NCBI GenBank assembly: GCA_021777055.1
Contig: JAIQZO010000085.1
Coordinates: 1 to 63,289, forward strand
Source: Candidatus Anammoxibacter sp.
GTDB lineage: Bacteria; Planctomycetota; Brocadiia; Brocadiales; Anammoxibacteraceae
Reading direction: 5' to 3'
Length of the DNA: 63,289 nucleotides
Part shown: positions 35,842 to 45,165 of the stretch, piece after piece
Numbering within the stretch: the first letter of the stretch is position 1
Layout of the letters: each line of letters opens with the position of its first letter
Notes under the pieces: generated by a model
The model's database searches: none
What the model saw: the letters and a program-made list of their open reading frames with translations, nothing else
What the model was told of the DNA's origin: nothing
Program-made: the position numbers and the translations under genes

Positions 35842-36081
35842 CTAATCAGGGAATATTATATGCTTATCTGCATCTAAATGTAGTTGCACAAATTCGGCAA
35901 TATTTATTTTATCTTTTGCTATTTTGTGTCGTTTTTGGTATATTTTCTGGTGTATTTGTTGTATACGTTTAATAGCAAGAGCTTTGTCACTGATTTTTAG
36001 TACTACCTCTGTATCGCATTTTTTCAATCCAGAAATCGGAGTGATAAATCTTTTTTCCCATCGTTGGATAAGACCGTACAT
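35842..36081 (-). CDS. Small basic ORF, 79 aa, uncertain
   Basis: An ATG-initiated frame for a Lys/Ile-rich 79-residue peptide with a central helix-prone stretch (ALAIKRIQQIHQKIYQKRHK). No ribosome site, family motif or operon partner was seen. It may be a remnant of a larger gene or chance in AT-rich DNA. Confidence 0.25.
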   Translation of the reverse strand: MYGLIQRWEKRFITPISGLKKCDTEVVLKISDKALAIKRIQQIHQKIYQKRHKIAKDKINIAEFVQLHLDADKHIIFPD

Positions 36082-36233
36082 CTGTTTTTGTTATGCGAGG
36101 TTTTTGTTACTAGATACTAACTAATGTTAGCAATCAACGTCAATGATACGCTATTGTTAGAAACCAGCCAACAACAAATGTAACCTTTTAAACATAAAAA
36201 GTTACGTAGTGAATAGTTACTAATAAAACAATT

Positions 36234-36319
36234 GCCAGAGTGGTGGAACCGGCAGACACGCCAGATTCAAAATCTGGTGCCCAATCGCGGGCGTGTGGGT
36301 TCAACTCCCACCTCTGGCA
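36234..36319 (+). tRNA. tRNA-Leu (anticodon CAA)
   Basis: The acceptor arms GCCAGAG and CTCTGGC are perfectly complementary, with discriminator A at 36319. The anticodon stem CCAGA/TCTGG encloses the loop TTCAAAA, giving anticodon CAA, which reads UUG. A long variable arm (GCCC...GGGC) and the T-arm GTGGGTTCAACTCCCAC confirm a class II tRNA-Leu. CCA is not encoded. The 3' flank is T-rich and may end transcription. Confidence 0.96.
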
Positions 36320-36442
36320 TTTTATTTATCACGCATTCACACACCTAACTATTAGAAATCCTTCTTTCCCGAAAATACCTCTGTACTTCGTCTAGTCAAT
36401 ATTCGCGAATCAATTAAAAAACAATAAGCTGTGCTAAATTCT

Positions 36443-36474
36443 CGGACACCGTTGTCATGCTGCAACGGTGTCCG
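36443..36474. terminator. 12-bp perfect stem-loop
   Basis: CGGACACCGTTG and CAACGGTGTCCG enclose an 8-nt loop. It lies about 100 bp beyond the stop of the minus-strand peptidase gene and 125 bp after the tRNA. It has no T-run on either side, so it may be a 3'-end stabiliser or a terminator acting with other signals. Confidence 0.45.
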
Positions 36475-36572
36475 TAATATCAAGATTCTTGACCAGTCCT
36501 TATCTTTTTCTTATTTCCCCTATTTTCTGTAAATAGTTAAACTTAATAAATATGCACCTGCAAAGTTCCTTA

Positions 36573-39236
36573 TTAAAGAGTTAGTTCCAAACTCCATCTG
36601 TTCAACTTGCCAATATCCTGCCCAGCAAGATCGGTTACCCTCAAAACCCAATTACCCCCTATTTGACTGTTGACTAACGTAGCAAGCGCAGAAGAAGAGA
36701 TCGAATCGTAAGTTTCAATCAAATTGTCCTGATTGCCACCTATGCGGTTATGAAGTATTGCCTGCTGCCCCGAAGGTCCAATCAACTCTACACGAAGATC
36801 GCCAATATAGGTGTGAGTAATATCGATATTCACATTAACTCCTTTTAGAATACCTAACTGAGCGATTTCAATGGTGCTACTTACCCCAGCAGGATCGTTA
36901 TCGGGAATCCTTAATGCCGGTGTTGCTTCTCCACGAACTACCTGGGAGGATGCTTCAAGACCAAGTTCAAGACTCCAACGACGCAACGTACCTATGTCCA
37001 AGCCAGCCAGATCAGCCACATTTAGCGTCCAATCACCCTGAGATTGCTGCCCAACTAATGCATTAAGCATAGGGATATCTTCACTACTGTATGACTTAAC
37101 CAGGTTGTTCATATTTGCCCCAGTCCGGTTGTGTATTATTACATTGGTACCACCTGGAGAAGTGAGGTTTACAAGAAGATCTCCTATATAGGTGTGTTCG
37201 ATATCTATCGAGAGAGTTAATAGTGTTATACGACCTGTTTGAGGAACATTCAATACACTGGTCACGCCGCCTTGCTGATTATCTGGAATCAAGAGGTTTG
37301 GAGTAGTCTCGACCTGCACATTCGCTCCGGTAGTCAAAGGTGGCACTGTAAAATCAGCGACGATGCCCGATAATGACGCACCGTTAGATCGAGCACCAGT
37401 TCCCATACCAAATTTGGCAAAGACTTCCCAAATGCCATTTTTGGCATTGGAATGCTCGCTTGAACTTAGTTTACCAGCAGTTAGCATGTTCTCTAACGCA
37501 GCAAGGATAGCATCACGCATATCAAGGAAGCTAGGGTTTGCAGGAGATAGCTTCAAGCCATCCACAACCAATTGTACGCCCAAATCCGCCCCGATCGTCC
37601 TGTTCATCTCTAAAAGTGTTGCAGCCCAGATTTCCCCAATATTGTGAACCTGGCTGTAACGTCCTGTTCCAAGATCACCAAAGTTATCCGGAAAGTTGCT
37701 ATCATAAGGGAAACCACGAATACCACTAGGGTTATTGACAACCCAGTCACCAACCACGGTAGTGTTATTGATTGTACAGGCTATATAGTCCCCCCACCCC
37801 TCGCCCATTCCACCACTCTGACGAGCTTCTAACGCACGCTCATCCATACGGCCTCCTACAAGCCGATTAGTTACACCATGTGTAAATTCGTGAAAGACCA
37901 CACTGGAATCAAACGCCGTATGATGATTAGTAGACGATACCAATCCCATGTTCATTTCAGGACTTATACCATCAACGCGTGTAAGCATATTGGCTGTTCC
38001 AAACACAGGTCCAGGATGGGATCTTGCATCCACTATATCGCTGGATGCACCTCCACGTCCAAAGTTATTCTGCTGAAAATTACCATCCGCTTCCTTAAAG
38101 CCAAGCAGGTAGAAGTAGTCATGCATATAGCAATTGTAATAAAATATATTTAAAACCTTTTGATCATTCCCAACAGGATCGGACGGATCAAAGGTAACAA
38201 TGCCATCCTGTGTAGTACCCTGAATCGAAGGCCCTGCATCACCAAGGTGAGCATTAACACTATTGCCAACCGCACTGTCTGACTCCACCCAATCATCCGG
38301 AAAGCCAGAAGGCAAATCACCGGAAACAGGAAGACCATAATCTACTAAAGGTCTCGGGAAATCTGTCATCTGACGTAGATTTCCACCACCAACCCTATAC
38401 ACGTTCCCCCTGGCGACAACAGATTGAACCATTTGTCGACAATACAATATATCACCCGTAGTCCCATCTACCATTGTACGAAACTGCTCCATGTAGTTTG
38501 GCATAGCCAAGATCACCTCCCATGTCAATCTGAGATCATCTCCCACCGGAAACCAGATCAGACAAGCCTTGATTTTATCCCCAAAAGGGCCAGCATCCAG
38601 TACAGTAATTCGTTCGGGTTTCTCATGAAAAGCAGCTATTACTTTGGGCTCAAAACCCTTTAAGTCCACACTTGGATGGCTGAGTGGTTCACCAAAATCA
38701 TCAGTCTCCCCCTTTTCATCCTCATGAGGAATGGCCACATGTTGAGATGCTTTAAGTACGGCATCCTTAACAGAAATTTTGGGCACAACGTCAACATCTC
38801 TCGCAACTGTGACACTACACCCAGCAGTTTCCTTGAGAGCACCATCAGGCCCAAATCGAACGGTTTCCGCTGCTTGAAATATGGGAATACCTTTATACTG
38901 TTGCTGTAAATGAACTGCAACTGCACCGCTGCTTGTTTCTTGGATATTTGGATCCGCGGCAAACTCAGCCGGTTGGGTAGCTGAGAGCCCTAAAACGTTA
39001 CCTATATTCCGCACATGATCTAATGCTCGCTGAATATAGTTACCCTTCTCTGCTGGTGCCGCGACTAAATTAACTACTGCTGTATTACCTGTTGTGGCAT
39101 CAAAACTATCGACAATAACTCTTTGTGCGCCAGGAAGACTGTCTGAGACTTCCGCCGCAAGTAATTTAAGTTCATTTTCGCGAGCGGAACTCCCCCTTTT
39201 AACGCTAAATTCTCTACAATCCATTTCTCGCCCCAT
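36573..39236 (-). CDS. M36 (fungalysin)-type metallopeptidase with two C-terminal P-domains
   Basis: The 887-residue protein has a propeptide-like N-terminal part (FTP/PepSY character, about 50-290) and a catalytic domain with HEFTHGVTNRLVGG (H449-E-F-T-H453). GMGEGWGDYIA follows about 30 residues later and supplies the third zinc ligand (E). Two proprotein-convertase-type P-domains (about 640-764 and 765-887) each contain the HTYIGDL and DLAG-x-DIG-x-L-x-RWSLEL motifs. No N-terminal signal peptide is visible, which is odd for this usually secreted family. AGGGGGC upstream of ATG 39236 supports the start. Single gene; its promoter would lie in 39237 onward. Confidence 0.85.
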   Translation of the reverse strand: MGREMDCREFSVKRGSSARENELKLLAAEVSDSLPGAQRVIVDSFDATTGNTAVVNLVAAPAEKGNYIQRALDHVRNIGNVLGLSATQPAEFAADPNIQETSSGAVAVHLQQQYKGIPIFQAAETVRFGPDGALKETAGCSVTVARDVDVVPKISVKDAVLKASQHVAIPHEDEKGETDDFGEPLSHPSVDLKGFEPKVIAAFHEKPERITVLDAGPFGDKIKACLIWFPVGDDLRLTWEVILAMPNYMEQFRTMVDGTTGDILYCRQMVQSVVARGNVYRVGGGNLRQMTDFPRPLVDYGLPVSGDLPSGFPDDWVESDSAVGNSVNAHLGDAGPSIQGTTQDGIVTFDPSDPVGNDQKVLNIFYYNCYMHDYFYLLGFKEADGNFQQNNFGRGGASSDIVDARSHPGPVFGTANMLTRVDGISPEMNMGLVSSTNHHTAFDSSVVFHEFTHGVTNRLVGGRMDERALEARQSGGMGEGWGDYIACTINNTTVVGDWVVNNPSGIRGFPYDSNFPDNFGDLGTGRYSQVHNIGEIWAATLLEMNRTIGADLGVQLVVDGLKLSPANPSFLDMRDAILAALENMLTAGKLSSSEHSNAKNGIWEVFAKFGMGTGARSNGASLSGIVADFTVPPLTTGANVQVETTPNLLIPDNQQGGVTSVLNVPQTGRITLLTLSIDIEHTYIGDLLVNLTSPGGTNVIIHNRTGANMNNLVKSYSSEDIPMLNALVGQQSQGDWTLNVADLAGLDIGTLRRWSLELGLEASSQVVRGEATPALRIPDNDPAGVSSTIEIAQLGILKGVNVNIDITHTYIGDLRVELIGPSGQQAILHNRIGGNQDNLIETYDSISSSALATLVNSQIGGNWVLRVTDLAGQDIGKLNRWSLELTL

Positions 39237-39554
39237 AATAGTAGCCCCCTTTCCTTAATGAAGGTTAAAATAAGATCTATAAATAAATGTAGTATGTATC
39301 ATAATAACGATCTGAGCCAAACATACTTTACTAACAACCTGAGAAATGCTAATAAAGCAAGTCTGCCCATAAAGTTTTCTATCAACAACTATTCCACACC
39401 CATTTAATTCTCGCTAAATTCGTAAAGTGGAACCTTAGAACGATTATTCTCCTGTCCGTCGTTTTCCCTCAGTTTTCTACATTCGGGGAGATTATTTTTT
39501 CTCGAACAAGCTCCCTCTACATTTTATTATACCCCTCTTTGTGTTAAGGTTGGA

Positions 39555-39758
39555 GTAACAAAGATAATTTTATCAGATGGTCATTGTTCGATATGGGGTT
39601 ATGTAGATGAAAGTCCACGGTTAGACTCATATGAGAAGCTAATAGATTTTTATCATACAACGGAACATCTTTAAAGTGCAGTCGAAGTTCTTTCTGGCAA
39701 GAAAAGCGAAGAAAGGTCAATCTGGTACAAGAATAGCATGAGAATTTCTATTTATTGA
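39555..39758 (+). pseudogene. Transposase remnant (ISKra4-like)
   Basis: The frame reads KIILSDGHCSIWGYVDES, then LIDFYHTTEHL, a TAA stop at 39672, and continues in the same frame as SAVEVLSGKKSEERSIWYK. The DGxxxIW...DFYHxxEHL arrangement is that of a DDE transposase of the ISKra4 type. Both ends are missing. It is the first of several dead fragments in the 2.4-kb gene-free stretch 39237-41635. Confidence 0.5.
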
Positions 39759-39788
39759 AAATTTTTGTTTTAAAAGTAATCGTCATGG

Positions 39789-39807
39789 ATAAACAAAGTT
39801 TGTTTAT
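39789..39807. repeat. 19-bp palindrome
   Basis: ATAAACAAA and TTTGTTTAT are perfectly complementary around a central G. It lies in non-coding DNA just after the transposase remnant and may be part of the lost element's end. Confidence 0.4.
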
Positions 39808-39975
39808 GTCACTATCGCTGGAACAGTCTTGCAAACTGATTCTAAACATTTTCTATACAACCTTAAACTCGCCAGCCTTATTGAATGTTTTCTCCATTTA
39901 AACTGGAAAACCTTAAAGTAAATATAAATCGCGCCTATATTGGTTATCGTTACAGCCCGAGTCATTCCATTGTTC

Positions 39976-40732
39976 CTAAGGCGTCACACCATTCCAGGAA
40001 ATAGACCATTTCCCATCGTCACAGTAAAATATATCTGTGATGTTGCCATTGTTAAAGTCCCCTATAGCAAGTTGGTGATTGTCGCTCAAGCTATGAAAAA
40101 AAAGCGGCGACCAACTATTAACTGCCGACCAGCTGATAAAGTGCACATATAACTGATTGGTTGGATATGAATCATCGATGACAAACAGATTATACAGCTC
40201 CCAATCAACTGGATTAGTCAGTTTGATCTGTTCCTTGTGTTCAATCTCACAACCATCTATGTCTGTCCCTTTCCAGAGTCGGTAATTTATAGCCTGGCGT
40301 GCTGATCCAGGATAGAAATTATCTTTAACATAGGCGCCTTTAACAGGAATACCACGCAGTGAAAGAAATGGATATTTGTTAGGCTTGAGAATTGCATTAT
40401 TAAAAAGAATTACTTGATTACCTGCAAAATTGTCTTTACTGTATGGGTTGCACTGAGATAGTTTTCACAATCATTTTTATAAATATCTGAATAACCGTGC
40501 ATATCGTATTCTACTGTCATTTCGTTGTTAAAAGTCAGATTATAAGCAGACACATAGTTTTCATCCGCTTCTCCGTGTGCAGCTATGCTGTGCCGGTTAT
40601 AATCAAAATGGTTGTAAACTACAGCCACATCATTATCGTGATAATTGACAACAACCCCATATCCTAATCCTGGTTTATTATCAATGTAAATATAGTCATA
40701 ACGCACCCCATAAAAGGGGTGGCTTGGCGGTT
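39976..40732 (-). pseudogene. Broken beta-helix / FG-GAP-type surface protein gene
   Basis: Two minus-strand frames join into one protein. The first (from about 40732) reads HPFYGVRYDYIYIDNKPG, YNHFDYNRHSIAAHG and EYDMHGYSDIYKN up to about 40415. After a frameshift near 40410-40445 it continues GNQVILFNNAILKPNKYPF, ISWSAVNSWSPLFFH, AIGDFNNGNITDIFYCDDG and KWSISWNGVTP to TAG 39976. The first part has parallel beta-helix character, and the GDFNxGxxTDIFY phrase is an FG-GAP/VCBS-like repeat. A TAA and non-homologous sequence precede the 5' end, so the gene is truncated as well as frameshifted. No function is retained. Confidence 0.6.
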
Positions 40733-41122
40733 ATGAGCTGTCTCAAAGACAGCCAGCAAACCAATTTAAAATTTACATACTTCTTACATTTTTATATCAA
40801 ATTAACTTAAAATTTAACGTCTTCTTGATCTTTATCTAGTTTCTTATGCTCACTATATATTTTTTAATCTTTCCTATTTCAAAACCTATTGTGAACAGTG
40901 TATATCATATAAACAAAGTTTTTCACCATTAAAGTTCTTATTCTTCCACTAAATTATTTTCGACAGCTACAGCACTCTTAACATTCAAATGCTCTATTAC
41001 TTTTGACACTGCATACCTATTCTATTTTTAATTAGCAAAGGCTATGCCAGTTAATCCATCCTACGTAACACATCTATATAATTAACGTTACAAATATTGG
41101 ACAATCCGGAAAATAAACTAAC

Positions 41123-41227
41123 CGTCACGAATAAGTGACGCTACATAGTTAAGCTATTATTTTGGCTACACTTAAAACGTCATATTTTTATGACGGTATC
41201 GTCATGAAAAAGTGACGGTACTGTCAT
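41123..41227. promoter_or_regulatory. Array of CGTCAY-N6-RTGACG operators with 22-bp phasing
   Basis: Three 18-bp palindromes occur: CGTCACGAATAAGTGACG (41123-41140), CGTCATATTTTTATGACG (41178-41195) and CGTCATGAAAAAGTGACG (41200-41217), plus a half-site TGTCAT at 41222. Sites 2, 3 and the half-site start exactly 22 bp apart, and site 1 starts 55 bp earlier, so all could lie on one DNA face. They are 410-510 bp beyond the stop of the sigma-54 activator gene. No clear target promoter was found. Apart from this array, 40733-41635 shows nothing. Confidence 0.55.
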
Positions 41228-41635
41228 ATATGGGAATAAAAATGAGAAAAAGAGATGGGAATTTTAAGAAAAAGGAGGAGAGATCATTATAATATTGATG
41301 TACATTTATTATAAAACTCTAGCAAGGGAAAATGTGAATCTATATCGGGGAGAGATAACAAAAAAATAATGCAAGAATAGACTTAAAGATGCAATAAAAA
41401 AGGATATATGTATGAATTCTTTTCTTAATCATGGAGAAGCAATATTATAGAAGTCTGCTTTACCAACATGAAAACGTTTATTTATCCGCTAATAATCGCA
41501 AACAGAATACAATGCGTGACACGTTCCATATAGGATTACAACTGTTACAAAGACACAAGTAAGTAAAAAAGCAATCGTCGCAATTTTATGGCGCAACAAA
41601 TTTATCTCCTCATGACTAATTTTAATAAATACCGT

Positions 41636-42733
41636 TTAAAACCTTGCGCCATCACCTCTGTGGAAAAATTGTCTGGGTGAAATATTGTGTTTTTTGAGAA
41701 GGTTCCAGAGTGCGGTTCGGCTTTTTCCTGCTATCTTTGCAGCGTCAGACATGTTTCCATTGCTTTCAGTTAGCAGCTCAATCAGGTAGTTTCTTTCAAA
41801 GTCAGTGATAACCTTTTGCTTTGCAATTGAATAGTTTCCAATTTTCTGCATCTCCTGCTCTCTTTTTACTTCTGCCTCATAAAAGCAGACCTCATCATAA
41901 TCTATCACTTCCGAATCTGACATTACGACCAGCTGTTGTATTTTATTCTCCAGTTCTCTCACGTTCCCCGGCCATGGATAATATATGAACGGTTTAATGG
42001 CTTTTTCTGATAACCGTCGTGCAGGTTTCCTGTATTCGCGAGCATATTTATTGATAAAATGCTCAATCAGAATGGGGATGTCTTCTTTTCGTTCCCTTAA
42101 TGGCAATACATTAATAGAAACAACATTCAGCCTGTAAAAAAGATCTTCACGGAAAGCGCCCTCTTTTACATCGCTTAAAAGGTTTTTGTTTGTTGCTGCA
42201 ATTATTCTTAAATTTGCCTTATGGTGGTAAGAGTCACCGAGGGGCTTATATTCCTTGTTCTGTAACAATCTAAGAAATTTAACCTGAAGATATGGGCTAA
42301 CCGATCCTATCTCATCAAGGAAAAGAATACCCCCTTCTGCCTCATTTACAAGACCAGGCCTCTTTGAACGCGCATCGGTAAATGCGCCGTTTATATGACC
42401 AAAGAGTTCATTTTCAAAAACGTTTTCCGGAATGGCTCCACAGTTCACCGGAACAAATGGTTTTCTAGACCTGGAACTCATATTGTGTATGGTTCCCGCA
42501 ACCATTTCTTTACCTGTACCACTCTCACCTGTTATCAATACATCAACATCACACAATGATATTTGGTTTATCTTCTCACACAGATTTCTTATGTATTTAC
42601 TATTGCCCAGAATCTGATACTCTTCTGAGTTTATCTTGCAACAATCTTGTACAAAAGAACTTTTCTTTAGTTGGTTTAAGCAACCGTCTTTTTCACCATG
42701 AACATTAGAGGTGATTATTTTTTCACCTTTCAT
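41636..42733 (-). CDS. Sigma-54-dependent transcriptional activator without a sensor domain
   Basis: The 365-residue protein consists of a short N-terminal tail (about 40 residues, Cys at 18, 31 and 32), a full AAA+ domain (GESGTGKE 69-76, GAFTDA 116-121 in place of GAFTGA, LFLDEIG, and FREDLFYRLNV) and a C-terminal Fis-type helix-turn-helix (NMSDAAKIAGKSRTALWNLL). It should open sigma-54 promoters after binding upstream sites. The lack of a receiver or GAF/PAS domain resembles PspF, which is controlled by a separate protein; the Cys pair could also sense redox or metal. Fis-type domains bind palindromes, so the array at 41123-41227 is a candidate target. It is divergent from cobQ. Confidence 0.9.
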   Translation of the reverse strand: MKGEKIITSNVHGEKDGCLNQLKKSSFVQDCCKINSEEYQILGNSKYIRNLCEKINQISLCDVDVLITGESGTGKEMVAGTIHNMSSRSRKPFVPVNCGAIPENVFENELFGHINGAFTDARSKRPGLVNEAEGGILFLDEIGSVSPYLQVKFLRLLQNKEYKPLGDSYHHKANLRIIAATNKNLLSDVKEGAFREDLFYRLNVVSINVLPLRERKEDIPILIEHFINKYAREYRKPARRLSEKAIKPFIYYPWPGNVRELENKIQQLVVMSDSEVIDYDEVCFYEAEVKREQEMQKIGNYSIAKQKVITDFERNYLIELLTESNGNMSDAAKIAGKSRTALWNLLKKHNISPRQFFHRGDGARF

Positions 42734-42911
42734 TTAGATATCTTCTCCCACCTTTTTGAGATGAAAATTGTAAGATAGTACATTCTTTATTTCAAATTAA
42801 CCTTTTTCATAATAATTATTAACTAAAATAGAATGATATCAGTATAGAAAACATATATCACAATCACTGCAACATGTCAACTTGAACAGAATAGTATGAA
42901 ATCCTGTTTGT

Positions 42912-42954
42912 GGGGGATCTCCCTACAAAACTGAAAGGGGTTTCCTTACAAAAC
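42912..42954. repeat. Imperfect direct repeat in the activator-cobQ region
   Basis: GGGGGATCTCCCTACAAAAC (42912-42931) and AAGGGGTTTCCTTACAAAAC (42935-42954) are similar and 23 bp apart. They lie about 180-220 bp upstream of the activator's start and could be binding sites. The remaining stretch to 43220 shows nothing. Confidence 0.35.
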
Positions 42955-43220
42955 AATATTTACACATGAATTTACATAGAATATGCTGACGTCTTAACAT
43001 ATTCTCTAATTAGCTCTTACACAGGTAACATAATTTTAGAGAGTTTAATTGTTTTAAAATCCATTTTTATCAATAATCTTTTTTAAAAAAAATTATTTTT
43101 ATCAATTCACAGAGTGTTGTTCGGTTAAAAATTTAGCAGATTAACAGCATATTTACCAATAGCCATCTATCGCCTCAACAATCTTAACGAAAAATCCTCA
43201 ATCTAAATATCAGAGAATTA

Positions 43221-43234
43221 ATGATCAAGATCAT
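43221..43234. promoter_or_regulatory. FNR/CRP-like palindrome upstream of cobQ
   Basis: ATGATCAAGATCAT is a perfect 14-bp palindrome and matches the TGAT-N4-ATCA core of the FNR consensus TTGAT-N4-ATCAA. It lies about 310 bp before the cobQ start and 72 bp before a small frameshifted ORF. The match could be chance in AT-rich DNA. Confidence 0.35.
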
Positions 43235-43305
43235 AATAAATGAATTCAGGAATTCTAATCTTAAACATTTTTTAAAAAGTAACGTTAAAAAACAAAAGGA
43301 AGATT

Positions 43306-43495
43306 ATGATTACTCAAATATTTTACCGGCCAACACTGGTGTGATATAGATGATTGTTCCACAAGTGCGACATTTATCAATCATAAAGTCACATATAATA
43401 TTTACAACAGAAAAACGATTTATACAGGCAATGCTATAAATCGATCCGAAAAACGCAAAGAAATCGTTTCTAAAACCAGAGAATTTGCACTATAA
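43306..43495 (+). pseudogene. Small frameshifted ORF upstream of cobQ, unknown
   Basis: AAGGAAG precedes ATG 43306, which reads MITQIFYRPTLV and stops. The +1 frame, however, stays open for 61 codons (KYFTGQHWCDIDD, INHKVTYNIYNRKTIYTGNA) to TAA 43495. A one-base insertion early in the gene would explain this. The peptide is not recognised. Confidence 0.25.
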
Positions 43496-43544
43496 TGCAT
43501 GGCTAATAGTTTTTAAGTTAATCTTCACAGTGGGAAGGTATGTT

Positions 43545-45152
43545 GTGGCCGCAAAATCGATTATGATTCAAGGTACCGGGTCAAATGTGGGCAAAAGTAT
43601 AGTGGCCGCCGCTTTGTGTCGCATACTCGCACAGGACGGATACCGTGTGGCACCGTTTAAATCTCAAAACATGTCCCTTAATTCATTTGTAACCAGGGAC
43701 GGGCTGGAGATGGGCAGGGCACAGGTGGTTCAGGCAGAAGCCGCAGGTATTGAACCAATGGTGGAGATGAATCCGATCCTCTTAAAACCCACAGGTGATT
43801 CAAAATCACAGGTTGTTATGATGGGCCGACCGTTTAAGAATATGCGGGCAAAGGAGTATTATAAAGATAGGGGTATATTTATTGAGACGGTAAAAGAGGC
43901 ATACTGTAAACTTAGCAGCATGTTTGATGTCATTGTTATTGAAGGGGCTGGCTCACCGGCAGAGATAAACATTAAAGACCGGGACATAGTAAACATGCGT
44001 ATGGCTGAGATTGCCAATGCACCGGTGTTATTAGTTACTGATATAGATAGAGGCGGCGCGTTTGCATGGCTGGCAGGAACAATGCAACTCCTTAAAGAGA
44101 ATGAAAAGGCCCGTGTTAAAGGGGTTATATTTAATAAATTCCGCGGTGATATAGGAATATTGGAGCCGGGGTATAAGATGTTGGAAGATATTATTTCTAA
44201 ACCTGTCTTGGGCACGATTCCCCTTATAGAAGATATAGAGATTGACGATGAAGACTCCGTCTCCCTTGATTATGTCAATAGCAATTCAAGGATTAATAAA
44301 CAGGCAACAGAAGAGAATAACCATCTGGATGTTGTGATCATAAAACTAACCAGGATCTCAAACTTTACCGATTTTGATCTTCTTAGCAATGAATGTTCTG
44401 TTTCATTACGGTATGTTAAGGACAAAGATCACCTCGGTAATCCTGATCTCATTATTATCCCTGGTACAAAAGGGACCATTTCAGATCTATATGAAATCAA
44501 AGAATCAGGCCTGTCACAGTCAATAATAGAGAGCGCAGAGAAAGGGTGTACGGTAATTGGCATTTGCGGAGGATTCCAGATGTTAGGGTATGAAATCAGA
44601 GACAGGTTTGGTATTGAGTCTGAAAATGAGTCTATCAAAGGGCTGGGACTTATAGATTGTATTACAGATTTTGAACCGGAAAAGGAAACATACCAATCCG
44701 TTGCCAGGATAAAAGCAGAAGTATTACCTTTTAAAGTTGAAGAGGAGCTAACTGGATACGAGATTCACATGGGCAGGACAACTCTAATTACTGATAATAT
44801 TAAAGACATGAAGAATTCAGGACCGGTAAACAATAATGTCTCAAATTTTTTAAACATCACCAGACGTTCCGGTTCCATGGTAAATATTAATGATGGATTT
44901 GTTGTCTCTAAGGAGGAAAAGCTAATAATAGGAACCTATCTTCACGGGATATTTGATAATGACAGTTTCAGGACAGGGCTGCTTACTTTTTTAGCAAAAA
45001 AGAGTGGTAAGCAATTTAATACGGATGGTAAAACCATGGAATCAGCAAAGAGAAAATCTGAAGCCTACAAAAGACTGGCGGATGTTACACGCAAAGCACT
45101 GGACATGGATCAGGTTTATAAAATAATTAACAACGGGATTATTAACAATTGA
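43545..45152 (+). CDS. cobQ: Adenosylcobyric acid synthase (glutamine-hydrolysing)
   Basis: The first domain is a P-loop dethiobiotin-synthetase-like module: AKSIMIQGTGSNVGKS, FKSQNMSLNSFVT, GRAQVVQAEAAG, NPILLKPTGDSKSQVV and EGAGSPAEINIKDRDIVNM. The second is a class I glutamine amidotransferase with VIGICGGFQMLG (nucleophile Cys) and GTYLHGIFDN (His). The enzyme amidates four carboxylates of the corrin ring late in B12 synthesis. The start is GTG 43545, supported by GGGAAGG 6 nt upstream and by family alignment; the longer frame from 43485 has an unconserved hydrophobic extension. It probably serves the corrinoid demand of AcsC/AcsD. No cobalamin riboswitch was seen. cinA follows after 13 nt. 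Confidence 0.93.
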   Translation: MAAKSIMIQGTGSNVGKSIVAAALCRILAQDGYRVAPFKSQNMSLNSFVTRDGLEMGRAQVVQAEAAGIEPMVEMNPILLKPTGDSKSQVVMMGRPFKNMRAKEYYKDRGIFIETVKEAYCKLSSMFDVIVIEGAGSPAEINIKDRDIVNMRMAEIANAPVLLVTDIDRGGAFAWLAGTMQLLKENEKARVKGVIFNKFRGDIGILEPGYKMLEDIISKPVLGTIPLIEDIEIDDEDSVSLDYVNSNSRINKQATEENNHLDVVIIKLTRISNFTDFDLLSNECSVSLRYVKDKDHLGNPDLIIIPGTKGTISDLYEIKESGLSQSIIESAEKGCTVIGICGGFQMLGYEIRDRFGIESENESIKGLGLIDCITDFEPEKETYQSVARIKAEVLPFKVEEELTGYEIHMGRTTLITDNIKDMKNSGPVNNNVSNFLNITRRSGSMVNINDGFVVSKEEKLIIGTYLHGIFDNDSFRTGLLTFLAKKSGKQFNTDGKTMESAKRKSEAYKRLADVTRKALDMDQVYKIINNGIINN

Positions 45153-45165
45153 GCCTTAAAAATTG

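Noticed and set aside
39940..40152. Plus-strand 70-codon ORF
   Set aside because: It lies antisense to the beta-helix/FG-GAP pseudogene, whose minus-strand translation is clearly the meaningful one.
42734..43544. Cobalamin riboswitch upstream of cobQ
   Set aside because: I looked for the conserved B12-box type sequence (GCCACTG and flanking stems) and saw none.
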